A stretch of 64,000 nt of DNA from Aricia agestis (GCF_905147365.1 NC_056417.1:7152501-7216500), one strand, 5' to 3'. Positions 1-9,745 are shown, counted from the first letter of the stretch. Numbers and translations: made by a program. The notes: generated from the sequence alone by a model not told the origin.

Positions 1-849
1 TTTCCAAAGCCGGATTCCCATACCTCCATTCTGCGAGGTCAGTCGCTTGATGATTCCTACCTCGTCCACCTCTAGGTCAGGAACCCACGCCGTAGCGTAA
101 CGGGGCTTAGGCAGCTCCGCCTCGTCAACGACGCGGAGGGCTGCTCCATCCCAGGGATGGATCATGTCTATCAGCCGCGCCAGCCACTGCTTGGAGGCAG
201 CGTCGACGCAGGTGAAGACAAGTCCACCCGATCTGTGGACGCATCCTATTAGCTTAGGTCCCTCTCCCTCCGGTTGATCGTCGATGACTCGAAGAATGCA
301 TTTCTTCAACCCCTCGGCGTTCTCCTGTGAGAGAGGTCCCCCAGCATCGAGGATGCCCACACGAATGGCACTCGCCGCCTCACTGAAACTCGGCTTGGGC
401 GCCTGAGCACTGGTGTGCTTGGCTGCCTTCGTCGGTCTTTCCTGTGAGTTGGCGGTGTCAGAGAGCTGCCGTTTGGAGCTCGAACGCTTCTCCAACTCCT
501 CGGCATACTCAGGAAACTCACTGAGTGGTTTCTGACAAAGGGTCTTCGCCTCTTCGAGGCTCTTACCCCTCGCCATCCACCACTCAATGCGTCTCTTGGC
601 TGCCCCACTGAGTTGTCTTCTTCTTCTCTTAGGGGCGTTAGCGGTAGCGCCAGCCCCAACTTCAGAAGAAGAAGGTGCAGAAGCGCTAGATGGTAGAGGG
701 TCGGAAGGGGTACCAGACACAGAAGTGTCCTCTGCCCCGACAGACCCAGACAATAGGTGGTCCTCGGCTACGCCGATTTCCATCGCCTCCGTGGAGCATA
801 AAGCTTCCAGTTCGGCCACAAGACTTTCCTGGTCCTTTTCAATTTCCAT
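1..849 (-). CDS. DUF4780-type ORF1 protein of a LINE-like element, 3' end beyond window
   Basis: An uninterrupted frame of 283 codons runs leftward from an ATG at 849 to the window edge, with no stop, so the C-terminus is missing. The ATG is the first in frame after a stop about 75 bases upstream. Residues 1-75 are acidic and Ser/Pro-rich. Residues 74-77 are a basic KRRRR run followed by a helical stretch with WWMARGKSLEEA near 90-101. From about residue 160 to the edge the pattern matches the insect DUF4780 family as I know it: IRVGILDAGG, then VIDDQPEGEGPKL, FTCVDAASKQWL, and ELPKPRYATAWVP at 245-257. DUF4780 proteins are often the ORF1/gag-like product of insect non-LTR retrotransposons; an RNA-binding role is inference. 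GC content is far above the flanks, and a GC-rich leader lies upstream, which supports a mobile element rather than a host gene. No break is visible, so the copy may be young. Confidence 0.75.
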   Translation of the reverse strand, partial: MEIEKDQESLVAELEALCSTEAMEIGVAEDHLLSGSVGAEDTSVSGTPSDPLPSSASAPSSSEVGAGATANAPKRRRRQLSGAAKRRIEWWMARGKSLEEAKTLCQKPLSEFPEYAEELEKRSSSKRQLSDTANSQERPTKAAKHTSAQAPKPSFSEAASAIRVGILDAGGPLSQENAEGLKKCILRVIDDQPEGEGPKLIGCVHRSGGLVFTCVDAASKQWLARLIDMIHPWDGAALRVVDEAELPKPRYATAWVPDLEVDEVGIIKRLTSQNGGMGIRLWK

Positions 850-1514
850 TAAAATCCCACGAGTAGCTAGGGAAATAAAAGGTCCACCCCCACAGAGCCC
901 CGCATGCAAGGGTAAGGCTATTTACTCCTCGAGGTCGCCTGGTATCGAGGGCCCTCCGTTCGCGGCTGACTTCCCCCAGCCATGCATCCTTCGGCACGGG
1001 TCGGATAACACCGATTGGATTGGGTTTTTGTTGTCGAGTTGAGTTCTGGTCTGGGTTGGGGTTCCAATGCTGTGAGCACTAGAACCCCAAACCAGACCAG
1101 ACCTCAACCCAACCCAGACCGACTGATCCCAAATCTGACAGCAACTTGTCGCAACCGTTCGGGGGTAAAGACGCACTCGTCCGCACGTCGAGACCTGGCT
1201 GTTTGCACAGCCAAGCCCCGGCAGGCCGAGCCGAGTTCGCTCCCTCCCCCACACGGCGGCAACGCCGCAGTCAGATCCGGGGTCAGCCGGTCCGCCGGTC
1301 GATCGGCCGCCCGCTTGCCACATCCGCAGATGTTTCAAGCGAACGTTGCCCAGGGACACCGTCACGATTACTTCACCAGAACCCAGAGAACCGTCGACAT
1401 ACAGATTTAATCCGTTAGTCGGCGGCACCGAAAGACTGGAGAAGTAAACGTGCACACTTGGAGGTAACCGGAAATCGCCCCCCCGTGCCCCCCCCCCGTC
1501 CGTGTGGTTGCTCA
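850..1514 (-). other. GC-rich 5' leader of the DUF4780 element
   Basis: This GC-rich, stop-punctuated stretch lies upstream of the DUF4780 frame on the minus strand. It ends abruptly near 1514, where AT-rich sequence and a SINE tail begin. Around 1045-1130 it holds an inverted repeat (TCTGGTCTGGGTTGGGGTTC against GAACCCCAAACCAGACCAGA) that could fold into a strong hairpin in the transcript. A leader with its own promoter is expected for a full-length LINE. Chance ORFs here show no family resemblance. Confidence 0.5.
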
Positions 1515-1526
1515 AGCAGTTACGGA

Positions 1527-1645
1527 TTTTTTTATAAAATAAGGGGGCAAACGAGCAAACGGGTCACCTAATGGAAAGCAACTACCGTCGCCCATGGACA
1601 CTTGCAACATAAGAAGCTGCGTTGCCGGCCTTTTAAGAGGGAATA
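1527..1645 (-). repeat. SINE-like family A, copy 1 (3' half only)
   Basis: The 3' half of the commonest repeat in the window, inverted: T-run, then GGGGGCAAACGAGCAAACGG, AAGCAACTACCGTCGCCCAT and CCGGCCTTTTAAGAGGG. It stops at the start of the internal G-rich tract, so the 5' half is missing. Confidence 0.85.
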
Positions 1646-2382
1646 CGCTCTCTTCTTGAAGGTTTGTATGTCGTATAAGGCCGGAAATACTACTGGTGAC
1701 AGTTCGGTCGAGAGAAGACTGCACTCACCAAGGTGATGAGGATGGTATATAATTTTTCGCGTGGAGTGATGTCGAAAAGTTGCAGGAGGTATGATTCCGA
1801 ACAATTTCTCAGAGCACTCCTCGTGATACAACCGATAGGAGATGCAGAGCGAAGCTACATCTAGGCGTAATTCCAAGGGGTCCAGCCTGTTTGGAACACT
1901 AGTTGTAGTGTTGTAGGCGTTGAACTAGACTGAAATACTGTCTCTGTGTGGCAGTAATGCAATATAGTCGGCCTAGTCTAGAGGAATGATTTGGAACTAA
2001 CCATATGCGGGTTTCCTTGCGTACGTTCCCTTCACCGTACGAGAGTCCGTATTATGTACTTGAAATCTGATATGTCTCATTGGTTCACGCCTTCACACAG
2101 GATCGAACCTGCATCCTCACTACCACCATAATTAGCTGAAGTTAATGGCGATTTAATATTGAAGATAAATACCAATTTGTTGCTCATCATTTAAAAGTCA
2201 CTCCAGTGTCACCACTCACTACCAAAGCGTAACCTGGCAAACGACTTCTAATAGAGCTGCTTAGAGACTCGTGTACTAATCGGCCTTATTGTCAGCAAAA
2301 TAAAGCTTATTTACCAGGTATAACTCATTTAAAATAAGTTATTCGTGCAAAAACCTTATCAATTTGCCACAAATTGTTAGCA
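1646..2382. other. Unassigned AT-rich stretch
   Basis: No open frame, repeat family or hairpin that I can support. A tRNA T-arm-like palindrome (CAGGATCGAACCTG) lies near 2098-2112, but no other tRNA part could be built around it. Confidence 0.4.
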
Positions 2383-2479
2383 CCGGATCCGGTCTCCGGA
2401 TCCGGTATATTGGGACCGGATCCGGTACCCGTAAAATGATGCCGGATCCGGCGGACTACCGGATCCGGTTTTCCGGATT
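2383..2479. repeat. Cluster of five CCGGATCCGG palindromes
   Basis: The self-complementary decamer CCGGATCCGG occurs exactly at 2383, 2396, 2416, 2442 and 2459, with a partial CCGGATT at 2473. Start-to-start spacings are 13, 20, 26 and 17 bases. The surroundings are AT-rich. This could be a decayed satellite, a subterminal repeat array of a DNA transposon, or a dimer-binding-site cluster. Confidence 0.7.
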
Positions 2480-3129
2480 GCAATCCCTACACGCGCGTCG
2501 CCGTTCTCTTGATGGTATCTTGATTTATTTCTGTGGTCGCCGCGCTCAAAGCCCACGGTAAAAGGTAAAAGCTATGCAATTGCTTAAAAAATCTCTGCAT
2601 AACGTATGAACTTGTTATGTCAAATGTCAATACGACTAACAGGTACAAGATCGATAGTCAAAGTTTGAATAGTTAGCGCGGAAATGCTGCGAAGAATCGA
2701 ACCGACTTCTGGACAATTCAATTAAGTTGCATGTTAAGTGGAAGTTTCCAAACAAGCCAAGTTGGAGTTGATCAAAGAGATTGTAGCGAACAAGTTAGCC
2801 TTCGGCAACTAGGCGCGGCGTTCGACTCGTTCACAGTTGACATGTTGAGTATTTTTAATTTTAGTGCGCTTCGTGATTTTTAAGCCTTCGTACTCAGAGA
2901 CGAATATTCATTACTTGTAATTGAATAAAGGGTTTAATAGATATAATGTGTGGGGCTTAATCGATCGTCCTTGAACAGTTTTAAAACATATTTTACTAGG
3001 ACGTCTTAAAATATGTTCAGAAGACAAAAAGGCGATCGTTACGATTTCAGACTTAGTTGAACTAAGTATCTAAATTCTAAAAGGATATTTGTAATGTGCA
3101 GTGCGAACTATTCAACAACACTGCTATTA
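2480..3129. other. Unassigned stretch
   Basis: Single-copy-looking AT-rich sequence. I see no gene, repeat family or notable structure. Confidence 0.4.
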
Positions 3130-3279
3130 CGGCGGGGACACATAAAGACGACACGATGTCGTGTCGTACCACGACGCGGTGTCGTTTCACGATGCGACGT
3201 CGTACCGTGTATCGTGACACGTTACGACGTCGCGTCGTGGTACGACACGACGCCGTATCGTCTTTTTGTGTCCCGGCCC
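3130..3279. mobile_element. CGTCGTG-rich palindromic MITE with TTA duplication
   Basis: A 150-bp near-complete palindrome. The left end GGGGACACATAAAGACGA is matched by the inverted right end TCGTCTTTTTGTGTCCC. The interior is built of CGTCGTG/CACGACG repeats on both arms. Direct TTA flanks lie at 3127-3129 and 3280-3282. A 3-bp TTA/TAA duplication is the hallmark of PIF/Harbinger-type elements; the class call is inference from that. Confidence 0.75.
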
Positions 3280-3282
3280 TTA

Positions 3283-4331
3283 GTTAAACGTTTTCTTTAA
3301 CTGTATAACTAGTTTACCGGTAACTTTGACGATAGCTCTTATCCTCATAAAAGAGAGAAATGAGTAGCTATTTGAAATAGGTACCGAAATCTGAAAACCA
3401 GCACATAAAATATGCTTACAACGTATACTGAATGGTTACACAAAAAAGAAAATTGTCGATTATGTTTTCCTTGTTATTTGTTATTTCTAGGCTTGCATTT
3501 ACTGTTTTTGACGGACATTTTTACATAAAAAAGCTTTACCATAAAACAACAACAACGGAAAAGTTTTTATAACCTATATTAGGGTATCTTCACCCCCATT
3601 GAAAGCTCGGAGGTCGAACTTTTCAAATTGACGGCCGGCTGATTACGGGGGTAGTTTTAAAAAACATTATTCTCAAACTTTTCGCTTTCGGAAAACTAAA
3701 AGTATGCTAGTGGTAATGCTGGTTGTTTTCCAAATTAGAACGAAATTCTGCCATTACTTTTAATGGAGGAACTTTTGAAGGACTGAAATCCTGCACAGCC
3801 GTAGCGATCTTAAGTATAATCCTAGTAGTTCGTATGTAATTGTTTCCACCTATGACGAAAATTACTTTAATATTATGATGTATGTACTTTCAAGTATAGT
3901 ATTTTGTTGCGATGACCGCTAGGGGATTGTCCTGGAGGTTAGGTTAGATAAGATTCGTTACTTATTTATAGTTTATTCTATGGTGTATAGAAATTCTAGC
4001 GTGAAAAGAAAGAAATCTTAAAAACAACGTAGAAAACATACGGTTTACGTGGGACAATATTGTCAGCAAGCAGCAAGATTATCTTCTCTCTTTTTATGCA
4101 AAATTTAAAAGAAAGAACTTTAAGCCATTACCAAAGAAATATCGTTACATAAAAATAAACAACATTATTTGGTTAAAGCACAAAATATTATAATTATAGA
4201 TAGTGCATACACTTAATCTCATTTAATATACTGGTAACACTGCATAAACTGTGGTCAAAGTTGAACTCTCTACCAAGCTCTGTTACAAACAATATCCTAA
4301 GTGAGAATTTTAGATATAATGTAGTCTTGTT
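3283..4331. other. Unassigned AT-rich stretch
   Basis: About 1 kb with no supportable gene or repeat. Only short chance ORFs and low-complexity AT runs are visible. Confidence 0.4.
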
Positions 4332-4772
4332 TTAAGGGGGCGACTAATCCTAAAGTGTCGATTTTATAATTCATTTTTATACTTGAAAATAAGCCCCGAA
4401 TTGTTTTATTTTCTAAAATTAGATACTACATTATATTTCTGAAAATTCGATCTGAGCAAAAACATGATATCTTAAAATTTTCTCAATAGAAAAAAATCAC
4501 AAAGATGCATCTAATTTTCACGAATTTTTTATTTATTGCCATAACCGTGCATTGAACTAAGTTAATATTTTAACACATTGTATAAAATTCTATCATTGAG
4601 AGATCGACCTAGTGGATTTTTAAAATGTTGTATATTTATCGAGTTAATGAGAAAAACTAATTTGGCGATGAATCCGCGTCGTTCTTTTTCACCTGGCATA
4701 TGAAAGCTGACGACACGTGAGTGTGAAGAGAGAAGGACGATGTTTGATTTTTGGGGTTAGTCGCCCTCTTAA
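4332..4772. mobile_element. TTAA-flanked MITE, family T, copy 1
   Basis: Terminal inverted repeats GGGGGCGACTAATCC and GGGTTAGTCGCCCTC lie between TTAA at 4332-4335 and 4769-4772. The body is about 85-90% identical by eye to 53359-53796 and shares its last 110 bases with 33104-33535. It is non-coding. The TTAA flanks recall piggyBac-type targeting, although the termini are not classical piggyBac ends. Confidence 0.8.
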
Positions 4773-4924
4773 TAGAGTTCGACAAAGTTAATTTTAATAA
4801 GGATTTTGACTTTACAGTACTCTTCAGCTGGTTGTCATTTAAGGTCTATGTGTAAACTTTTAAATTGTTTAAAAAGTTAAAACGTCAAAATGAGGACCAT
4901 CCCCTTTCAATATGGTTGCCAAAT

Positions 4925-5045
4925 TGTTAAGCCCTGCTCCGAAACGGCTAGACCGATTTTAACTAAATGTTTGTGCTAATCGAGTAGGTATTAGCTAACA
5001 TACACATACACGAAAGAACAACATTTGCCGGCCCAGGTAGTAACA
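4925..5045 (+). mobile_element. LINE 3' tail fragment
   Basis: Contains CTCCGAAACGGCTAGACCGA followed by TTTTAACTAAATG and a GTAGGTATTAGCTAAC phrase, the form of several lepidopteran LINE 3' ends (compare 56474-56789). It is short and decayed, and the boundaries are approximate. Confidence 0.45.
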
Positions 5046-5369
5046 ATGTAAAATCAGCGATCTTATAATCGTCGCGGCGTCTGATATTATGTGCATCAGC
5101 GGCATTTGGAAACCGCTAATAAAGGCTGGCTCATTAAAACGGTTCACCGCAAATTCACAAGTGGGAATAGACCGAATTCCAGTCTAATACCACAATATAA
5201 ACTGTATACAGTACACCAACTCGATACTGGCCCGATCAAATGAATCTTTAGCGTGGTTTTCAGAGAGACTAGAGAAAGAGAGTTCTACTTTATGACGTAT
5301 TGCTTTTGAATACTCAAAAGTAAAATGTATGGTGGTTAAAAAGTTATAGACAGCTACAATATTATTATT

Positions 5370-5880
5370 ACTAGAGATCGCCCAATGGTCGAAATTCGAC
5401 CTTAGTTTCAACAACATAATATTTAGGACTACTACCTATATTTTGTAAAAAATATTGACTTTTATCATTTTTTTTTCAACTCTTGTCTCTGGGACTAAGC
5501 TGATCTCAGACTGGCCGTGTAAGCATTGTCTAATAGTATCTTAGATTCAATAAAAAAACTATAATCCATTTTCAATTTGTCAACTTGTTGTCAACAGACT
5601 TCAACCATAAATAAAAGAGTAAAATTCGTATGTATAGGCTTGTCACTCAAAAAGCTGTCATTTCCCATGTAGGTGTGTTGTAGTGTGTGTAATGTTTTAT
5701 GTATGATAAAAGCATAATTTCAAAATAATATTAGTTCGATGCACTCCTTCACCATATTATAAACTATAACTGTGCAAAATTTCATGCACCTACGTATCCC
5801 CATTTTTCGTAAAAAGGGTTACAAAGTTTTTCGTTCGCGTTAATACGCGAACGAAAAACTTTGTTATTATGATATTTGAC
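5370..5880 (+). mobile_element. LINE-type 3' fragment, family Q, copy 1
   Basis: First of three dispersed copies (also 19649-20229 and 57251-57660). Shared landmarks are GATCTCAGACTGGCCGTGTA, CAACTTGTTGTCAACAGACT, AATTTCATGCACCTACG and the end AAAGTTTTTCGTTCGCGTA. Two copies start at CTAGAGATCG while the third starts later. A shared 3' end with a variable 5' end suggests a non-LTR retroelement tail. This copy carries an inverted duplication at its end (5821-5864). Confidence 0.65.
5821..5864. repeat. Perfect 20-bp palindrome, 4-base loop
   Basis: ACAAAGTTTTTCGTTCGCGT, loop TAAT, then its exact reverse complement. In the sister copies at about 20197 and 57626 the sequence instead continues GCGTATTAATATTATGA with no palindrome. 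The right arm is therefore an insertion copied from the adjacent opposite strand. Confidence 0.9.
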
Positions 5881-6552
5881 ATTATTATTATATTTGACAT
5901 ATTTTGGTATCTGACGTAATAATTTCGTTGAACTCATACTCACCTCAGTCACAGGTAAATCAAAAGAGCAGCAGGTCTAAAGGCGCTTTGTGAATTGTGC
6001 GTAAACAGTAAGAAGTTACTGTGGAGCACCTTTCAACACGTCATTGTACTTACAATTCAATAATTTTCACCATTTTATATCTGCTGAAAAACCTGGTATC
6101 TCCTATACCTATATACCTAGTTTACGTATTAAGAAAGTTTGATTTCAAGGACACTCTACAGTTACTGTACTGTATTATACTGTGTAATATAGACTACATC
6201 AAGCGCACTCGTAATTAATATGTGATCACAGTGCACAAAATTCCAAATTCTTCGGATGATCAAACACAATTCTAATGTGATTTGTTAAATGTTTGATCAA
6301 TGATTTCGAGTTATTTTAATATGCGTAAACATGATGGAGTTAATTTGAATACTTTGTGGTATAGCGTATCGTGTTGATTTCATTATGTTACGTAAATCAG
6401 GATTGTGATGTTGTTTTTGATATACTACGTGATTTACTTTTTTTTATACTTTTGAATTAAGTAATAGGATCTTTTGTAAGGGCACATGAACAAAAGAATT
6501 ACTTAATAGAAAGCGATAAACTTCCTAATCATTTTTTTCGATATTATTTGTG
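5881..6552. other. Unassigned AT-rich stretch
   Basis: No gene or repeat family that I can support. Confidence 0.4.
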
Positions 6553-6910
6553 ACGTGGGAGAGCCATGCTTCGGCACGAATGGGCCGGCTCGACCGGAGA
6601 AATACCACGTCCTCACAGAAAACCGGCGTGAAACAGCGCTTCCGCTGTGTTTCGCCGAGTGAGTGAGTTTACCGGAGGCCCAATCTCCTACCCTTTTCCC
6701 TTCCCTACCCTCCCCTATTTCCTTCCGTACCCTCCCCTATTCCCTTCTGTACCCTCCCCTATTCCCTTCCCTACCCTCCCCTATTACCCCTTAAAAGGCC
6801 GGCAACGCACCTGCAGCTCTTCTGATGCTGCAAGTGTCCATGGGCGACGGAAGTTGCTTTCCATCAGGTGACCCGTTAGCTCGTTTGCCCCCTTATTTCA
6901 TAAAAAAAAA
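6553..6910 (+). mobile_element. SINE-like family A, copy 2, full length
   Basis: Complete member. The 5' end is ACGTGGGAGAGCCATGC, with a B-box-like GGCTCGACCGG near position 40. An inverted-repeat core AAACAGCGCTTCCGCTGTGTTTC follows in most copies as AAGCGCTG/CAGCGC. Then comes a pyrimidine-rich CCCTACCCTCCCCTATT tract, a 3' domain (GGCCGGCAACGCACCTGCAG to TTGCCCCCTTATTTCATA) and an A-tail. A B-box-like motif plus A-tail suggests a Pol III-transcribed SINE, but I found no clear target duplication. Confidence 0.85.
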
Positions 6911-7399
6911 TATCGTTCAGGTCATAAGTAAATTAATAAGTTATGTTGAGTACATTATTATTACTATTCTTTCCTTATGGTATGACCACGGAGCTAATAT
7001 AAAGACTACTGGATATCTTTATTATTGAAACAAACTAATATAGGCAAAATGTTTTCAACCAACTTCATAATTTCCATACTATCATACTGAACCCCAAAAC
7101 TATGCTTTAAAATAAATCGAGGCTGAATATGGACTAGAGTTGGAAGTTGTGACGGTAAATCGCCGCGATATATTTGCGATAAAACAACTTTAAATCCAGC
7201 TTTGTTTTGCAAAATATTGGTTAAAATATTTTCATTGTATCCGCCGCGCCAGATAAATTCACATTCGTATATTGTACGACATTTTAAAAACCATTAGTCT
7301 AATCTCAGATGGGCATCGCGGGATTTGGCTGACATTTGTAATCGTTGGCCAGGAGGTTTTTTTGTTTTGGTTCAAATTGCCCGTGATGTATTACACACG
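6911..7399. other. Unassigned stretch between two SINE copies
   Basis: AT-rich; only short chance ORFs on both strands. No supportable feature. Confidence 0.4.
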
Positions 7400-7697
7400 T
7401 TTTTTTTTTGGGGGCAAACGAGCAAACGGGTCACCTGATGGAAAGCAACTTCCGTCGCCCATGAACACTCGCAGCGTCAGAAGAGCTGCAAGTGCGTTGC
7501 CGGCCTTTTAAGAGGGAATAGGGTAATAGTTGAGTGTAGGGAAGGGAATAGGGTAGGGGTTAGGGGATTGGGCCTCCGGTAAACTCACTCACTCGGCGAA
7601 ACACAGCGCGAGCGCTGTTTCACGCTGGTTTTCTGTGAGAACGTGGTATTTATCCGGTCGAACCGGCCCATTCGTGCCGAAGCATGGCTCTCCCACG
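7400..7697 (-). mobile_element. SINE-like family A, copy 3, full length
   Basis: Inverted copy: T-run at 7400-7409, family 3' domain, a short G-rich tract, the AGCGCTGTTTCACG core, and the head ending GCATGGCTCTCCCACG. Confidence 0.85.
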
Positions 7698-8411
7698 CAT
7701 AAACGTACAGGGATTTTTTGCACCTACGGTCAAAATGAGGTGAATAGTCGCTAGCGGTCATTGACCGTAAAATATAGTCTTAAAGCAAAGGAGTTTGAAA
7801 AAGTCGTTTTAGATAGGAGGTCAATGATTAACCGTATAGTCTCGACTTACCGTGTAAATTATAATAATGACATTATCAAAATAAAAAGCACTCGTGACAC
7901 CAGCGTTAGTTGTTATTACGGCCACACGGGACAAATTAATAATATTGACAGTACTATCTCCCAATTTAGACTTTACAAGAGCAGTGCGGCGTTGGATCTG
8001 ATGTTTGCCTTCACATAGGCTATTCTGAAAAATTATCTTTTTTAATTATTATTATTTCAATACTGAAAAATTATCTTTTCCGTTCAGGTAATAACGGGCA
8101 ACGTACGGATCCCAAAATCGAAATTAATTCAAAGGAAGCAATGCAAAAGTAATTGAATAAAGCTTTATTTCTGATTTATAATTGCCCCGGCAACAGTGAG
8201 AGAAAGGAAAATAATTTTAAGATTACATTTCTTGGCGGCTTACGTACTAAATTTAAAGTAAAGCCTGAAATTATGGAGGCATTTTCTGGAATGTTCAATT
8301 TACTTTGGGGCGCGGGCCGCAGATAGTATTACATTTTTTACACTCTTCAATACATATTTCTCGATGAAACGTCCGTTATTTGGCCAATATAATATTAAGA
8401 CAATCTATCTT
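7698..8411. other. Unassigned stretch
   Basis: No gene. A 17-base phrase (CTGAAAAATTATCTTTT) is repeated directly near 8025 and 8064 with an ATT-rich spacer, a minor local duplication. Confidence 0.4.
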
Positions 8412-8460
8412 TTAACCGACTTTCAAAAAGGTGGAGGTTTCTTAATTCGACAGTATAAGT
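8412..8460 (+). mobile_element. Short LINE tail fragment
   Basis: TTTTAACCGACTTTCAAAAA with GGTGGAGGTTTCTTAATTCG is a common lepidopteran LINE 3' phrase. Similar fragments occur at about 28330 and, inverted, at about 23124. Confidence 0.45.
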
Positions 8461-8518
8461 GTAATAATATATATTTTGTTTATAAAGTGCATTTTTTTAA
8501 TAAAAGAGGAAACTTTTA

Positions 8519-8561
8519 ACGTCAGTTGTCTTCCCATTGATAATGGGAAGACAACTGACGT
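8519..8561. repeat. Perfect 20-bp palindrome, 3-base loop
   Basis: ACGTCAGTTGTCTTCCCATT, spacer GAT, then the exact reverse complement. There are no flanking direct repeats and no similarity to MITEs here, so it resembles a snap-back duplication rather than a transposon. Confidence 0.85.
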
Positions 8562-9358
8562 GTAAGGTAGGTAAGGGTATACCTAATTTAAATATTTATG
8601 ACAAGGTCGCGGTTCGTGCTTGTATATTTAACTGTATCAGTCTAGGACCTAGGTCATTCATTAGTCTGTCACCAAGAAATTGCTTAGCTTAGAAGAGGAT
8701 TTACTGCGCTATTAGTTACATCAGGAACAAGCTGTTATTAAGCATCATGTTTATAAAGACTTACTTTTACAAGTAGACGCTTATGGGGTAGTCTTATGGT
8801 GATGGAATTTAATTTAATAATCGAAAGTTTGGGTACCATTTGTTTTAGTCTAATGGAAAAATTATTTGCGTATATTTTCATAGTATGAAATACGTAGATA
8901 TGAAATTCATACAAATCCAGATTTGATGAAATTCATACAAATTATATTTTATGTGTAGGCGGTGACACGCATGCCAGGAAAAGCGGACTTAGTTTTGTGT
9001 TTTTTCTGCTGGTTAATAATGATAGGTAATTTTGTTTGGAGAAGAATAAGTTATTTAAATATCCTAATACTGTAAAAGGCACTGTAAAAGTATTCGAGTT
9101 TTCAAATTTATTCCTTTGTTAGAATTCCTTTTTTCTGGTCTATTGTAATTTCTACAGGAGAAATCAATTACTTAAAAGACCCTTAGTAAATTAAAGGTTT
9201 GGTCAATGTCTGGCCGCGGTTGAGTCCCGGAGAGAGGGATTCCTATTTTAAATCCACCACTTGACTTTTAAAGCTTTAGCTAAACTTGAAACTGAAACAA
9301 AACAAAACTCGTTGTTTATGCAGGGAGATATTTTGTTGGAAGATTTCGATTTGACTCT
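8562..9358. other. Unassigned stretch
   Basis: AT-rich sequence without a recognisable gene or repeat. ATTCATACAAAT is repeated locally near 8905-8943. Confidence 0.4.
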
Positions 9359-9369
9359 GCAAGTTAGTA

Positions 9370-9734
9370 ATAATAATAATAGCTCCCACACCGGTTTCGG
9401 TGACGGCGGCCGGTTTCATTGAAACCAGGCCAGCTACGCAGGAGTAATTTTATAGTGCCCAAGTGTGTGCGCAGTACACAAGAGCACTCTCTATTCCTTT
9501 ACTCTCATTACCCAGTGGGACGGAAGACCGACACGACCGGCGAGAGATCAGGCGCAGGACCGACTTTTTGCATGCCCACCCGACGCATGGATCATCTTAC
9601 TTGTCAGACAATCAAGTGATCAGCCTGCATTGTCCTAAACAAACTTGGAAATAACATTTTTCCAACGCGGGAATCGAACCCACGACCTCCGAGTCAAGAG
9701 CCGCGCTCTATACCACTAGACCACGGAGGCGCCA
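9370..9734 (-). mobile_element. Full-length tRNA-derived SINE with 11-bp target-site duplication
   Basis: Read on the minus strand, the head (9662-9734) is tRNA-like: A-box TGGTCTAGTGG, B-box GGTTCGATTCC with matching T-stem. The body includes GATCCATGCGTCGGGTGGG, CGTCCCACTGGGTAATGAG and ACTGCGCACACACTTGGGC, which I recognise as a widespread lepidopteran SINE body. The tail is a (TTA)n run. Exact direct repeats GCAAGTTAGTA at 9359-9369 and 9735-9745 mark the insertion. The head is not a functional tRNA gene: no consistent anticodon arm forms. Confidence 0.9.
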
Positions 9735-9745
9735 GCAAGTTAGTA

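Noticed and set aside
306..659. 117-codon minus-strand ORF
   Set aside because: Arg/Pro-rich shadow of the DUF4780 frame, which is longer and matches a family.
922..1515. 197-codon minus-strand ORF
   Set aside because: It lies in the GC-rich leader upstream of the DUF4780 start and has no recognisable domain; long frames are expected by chance in GC-rich sequence.
2098..2113. Isolated tRNA T-arm-like palindrome
   Set aside because: No convincing A-box, acceptor or anticodon stem around it; too short to call a SINE or tRNA.
9662..9734. tRNA gene on the minus strand
   Set aside because: A and B boxes and a T-stem are present, but no anticodon arm pairs properly and the sequence continues into a SINE body with a target duplication, so it is a SINE head.
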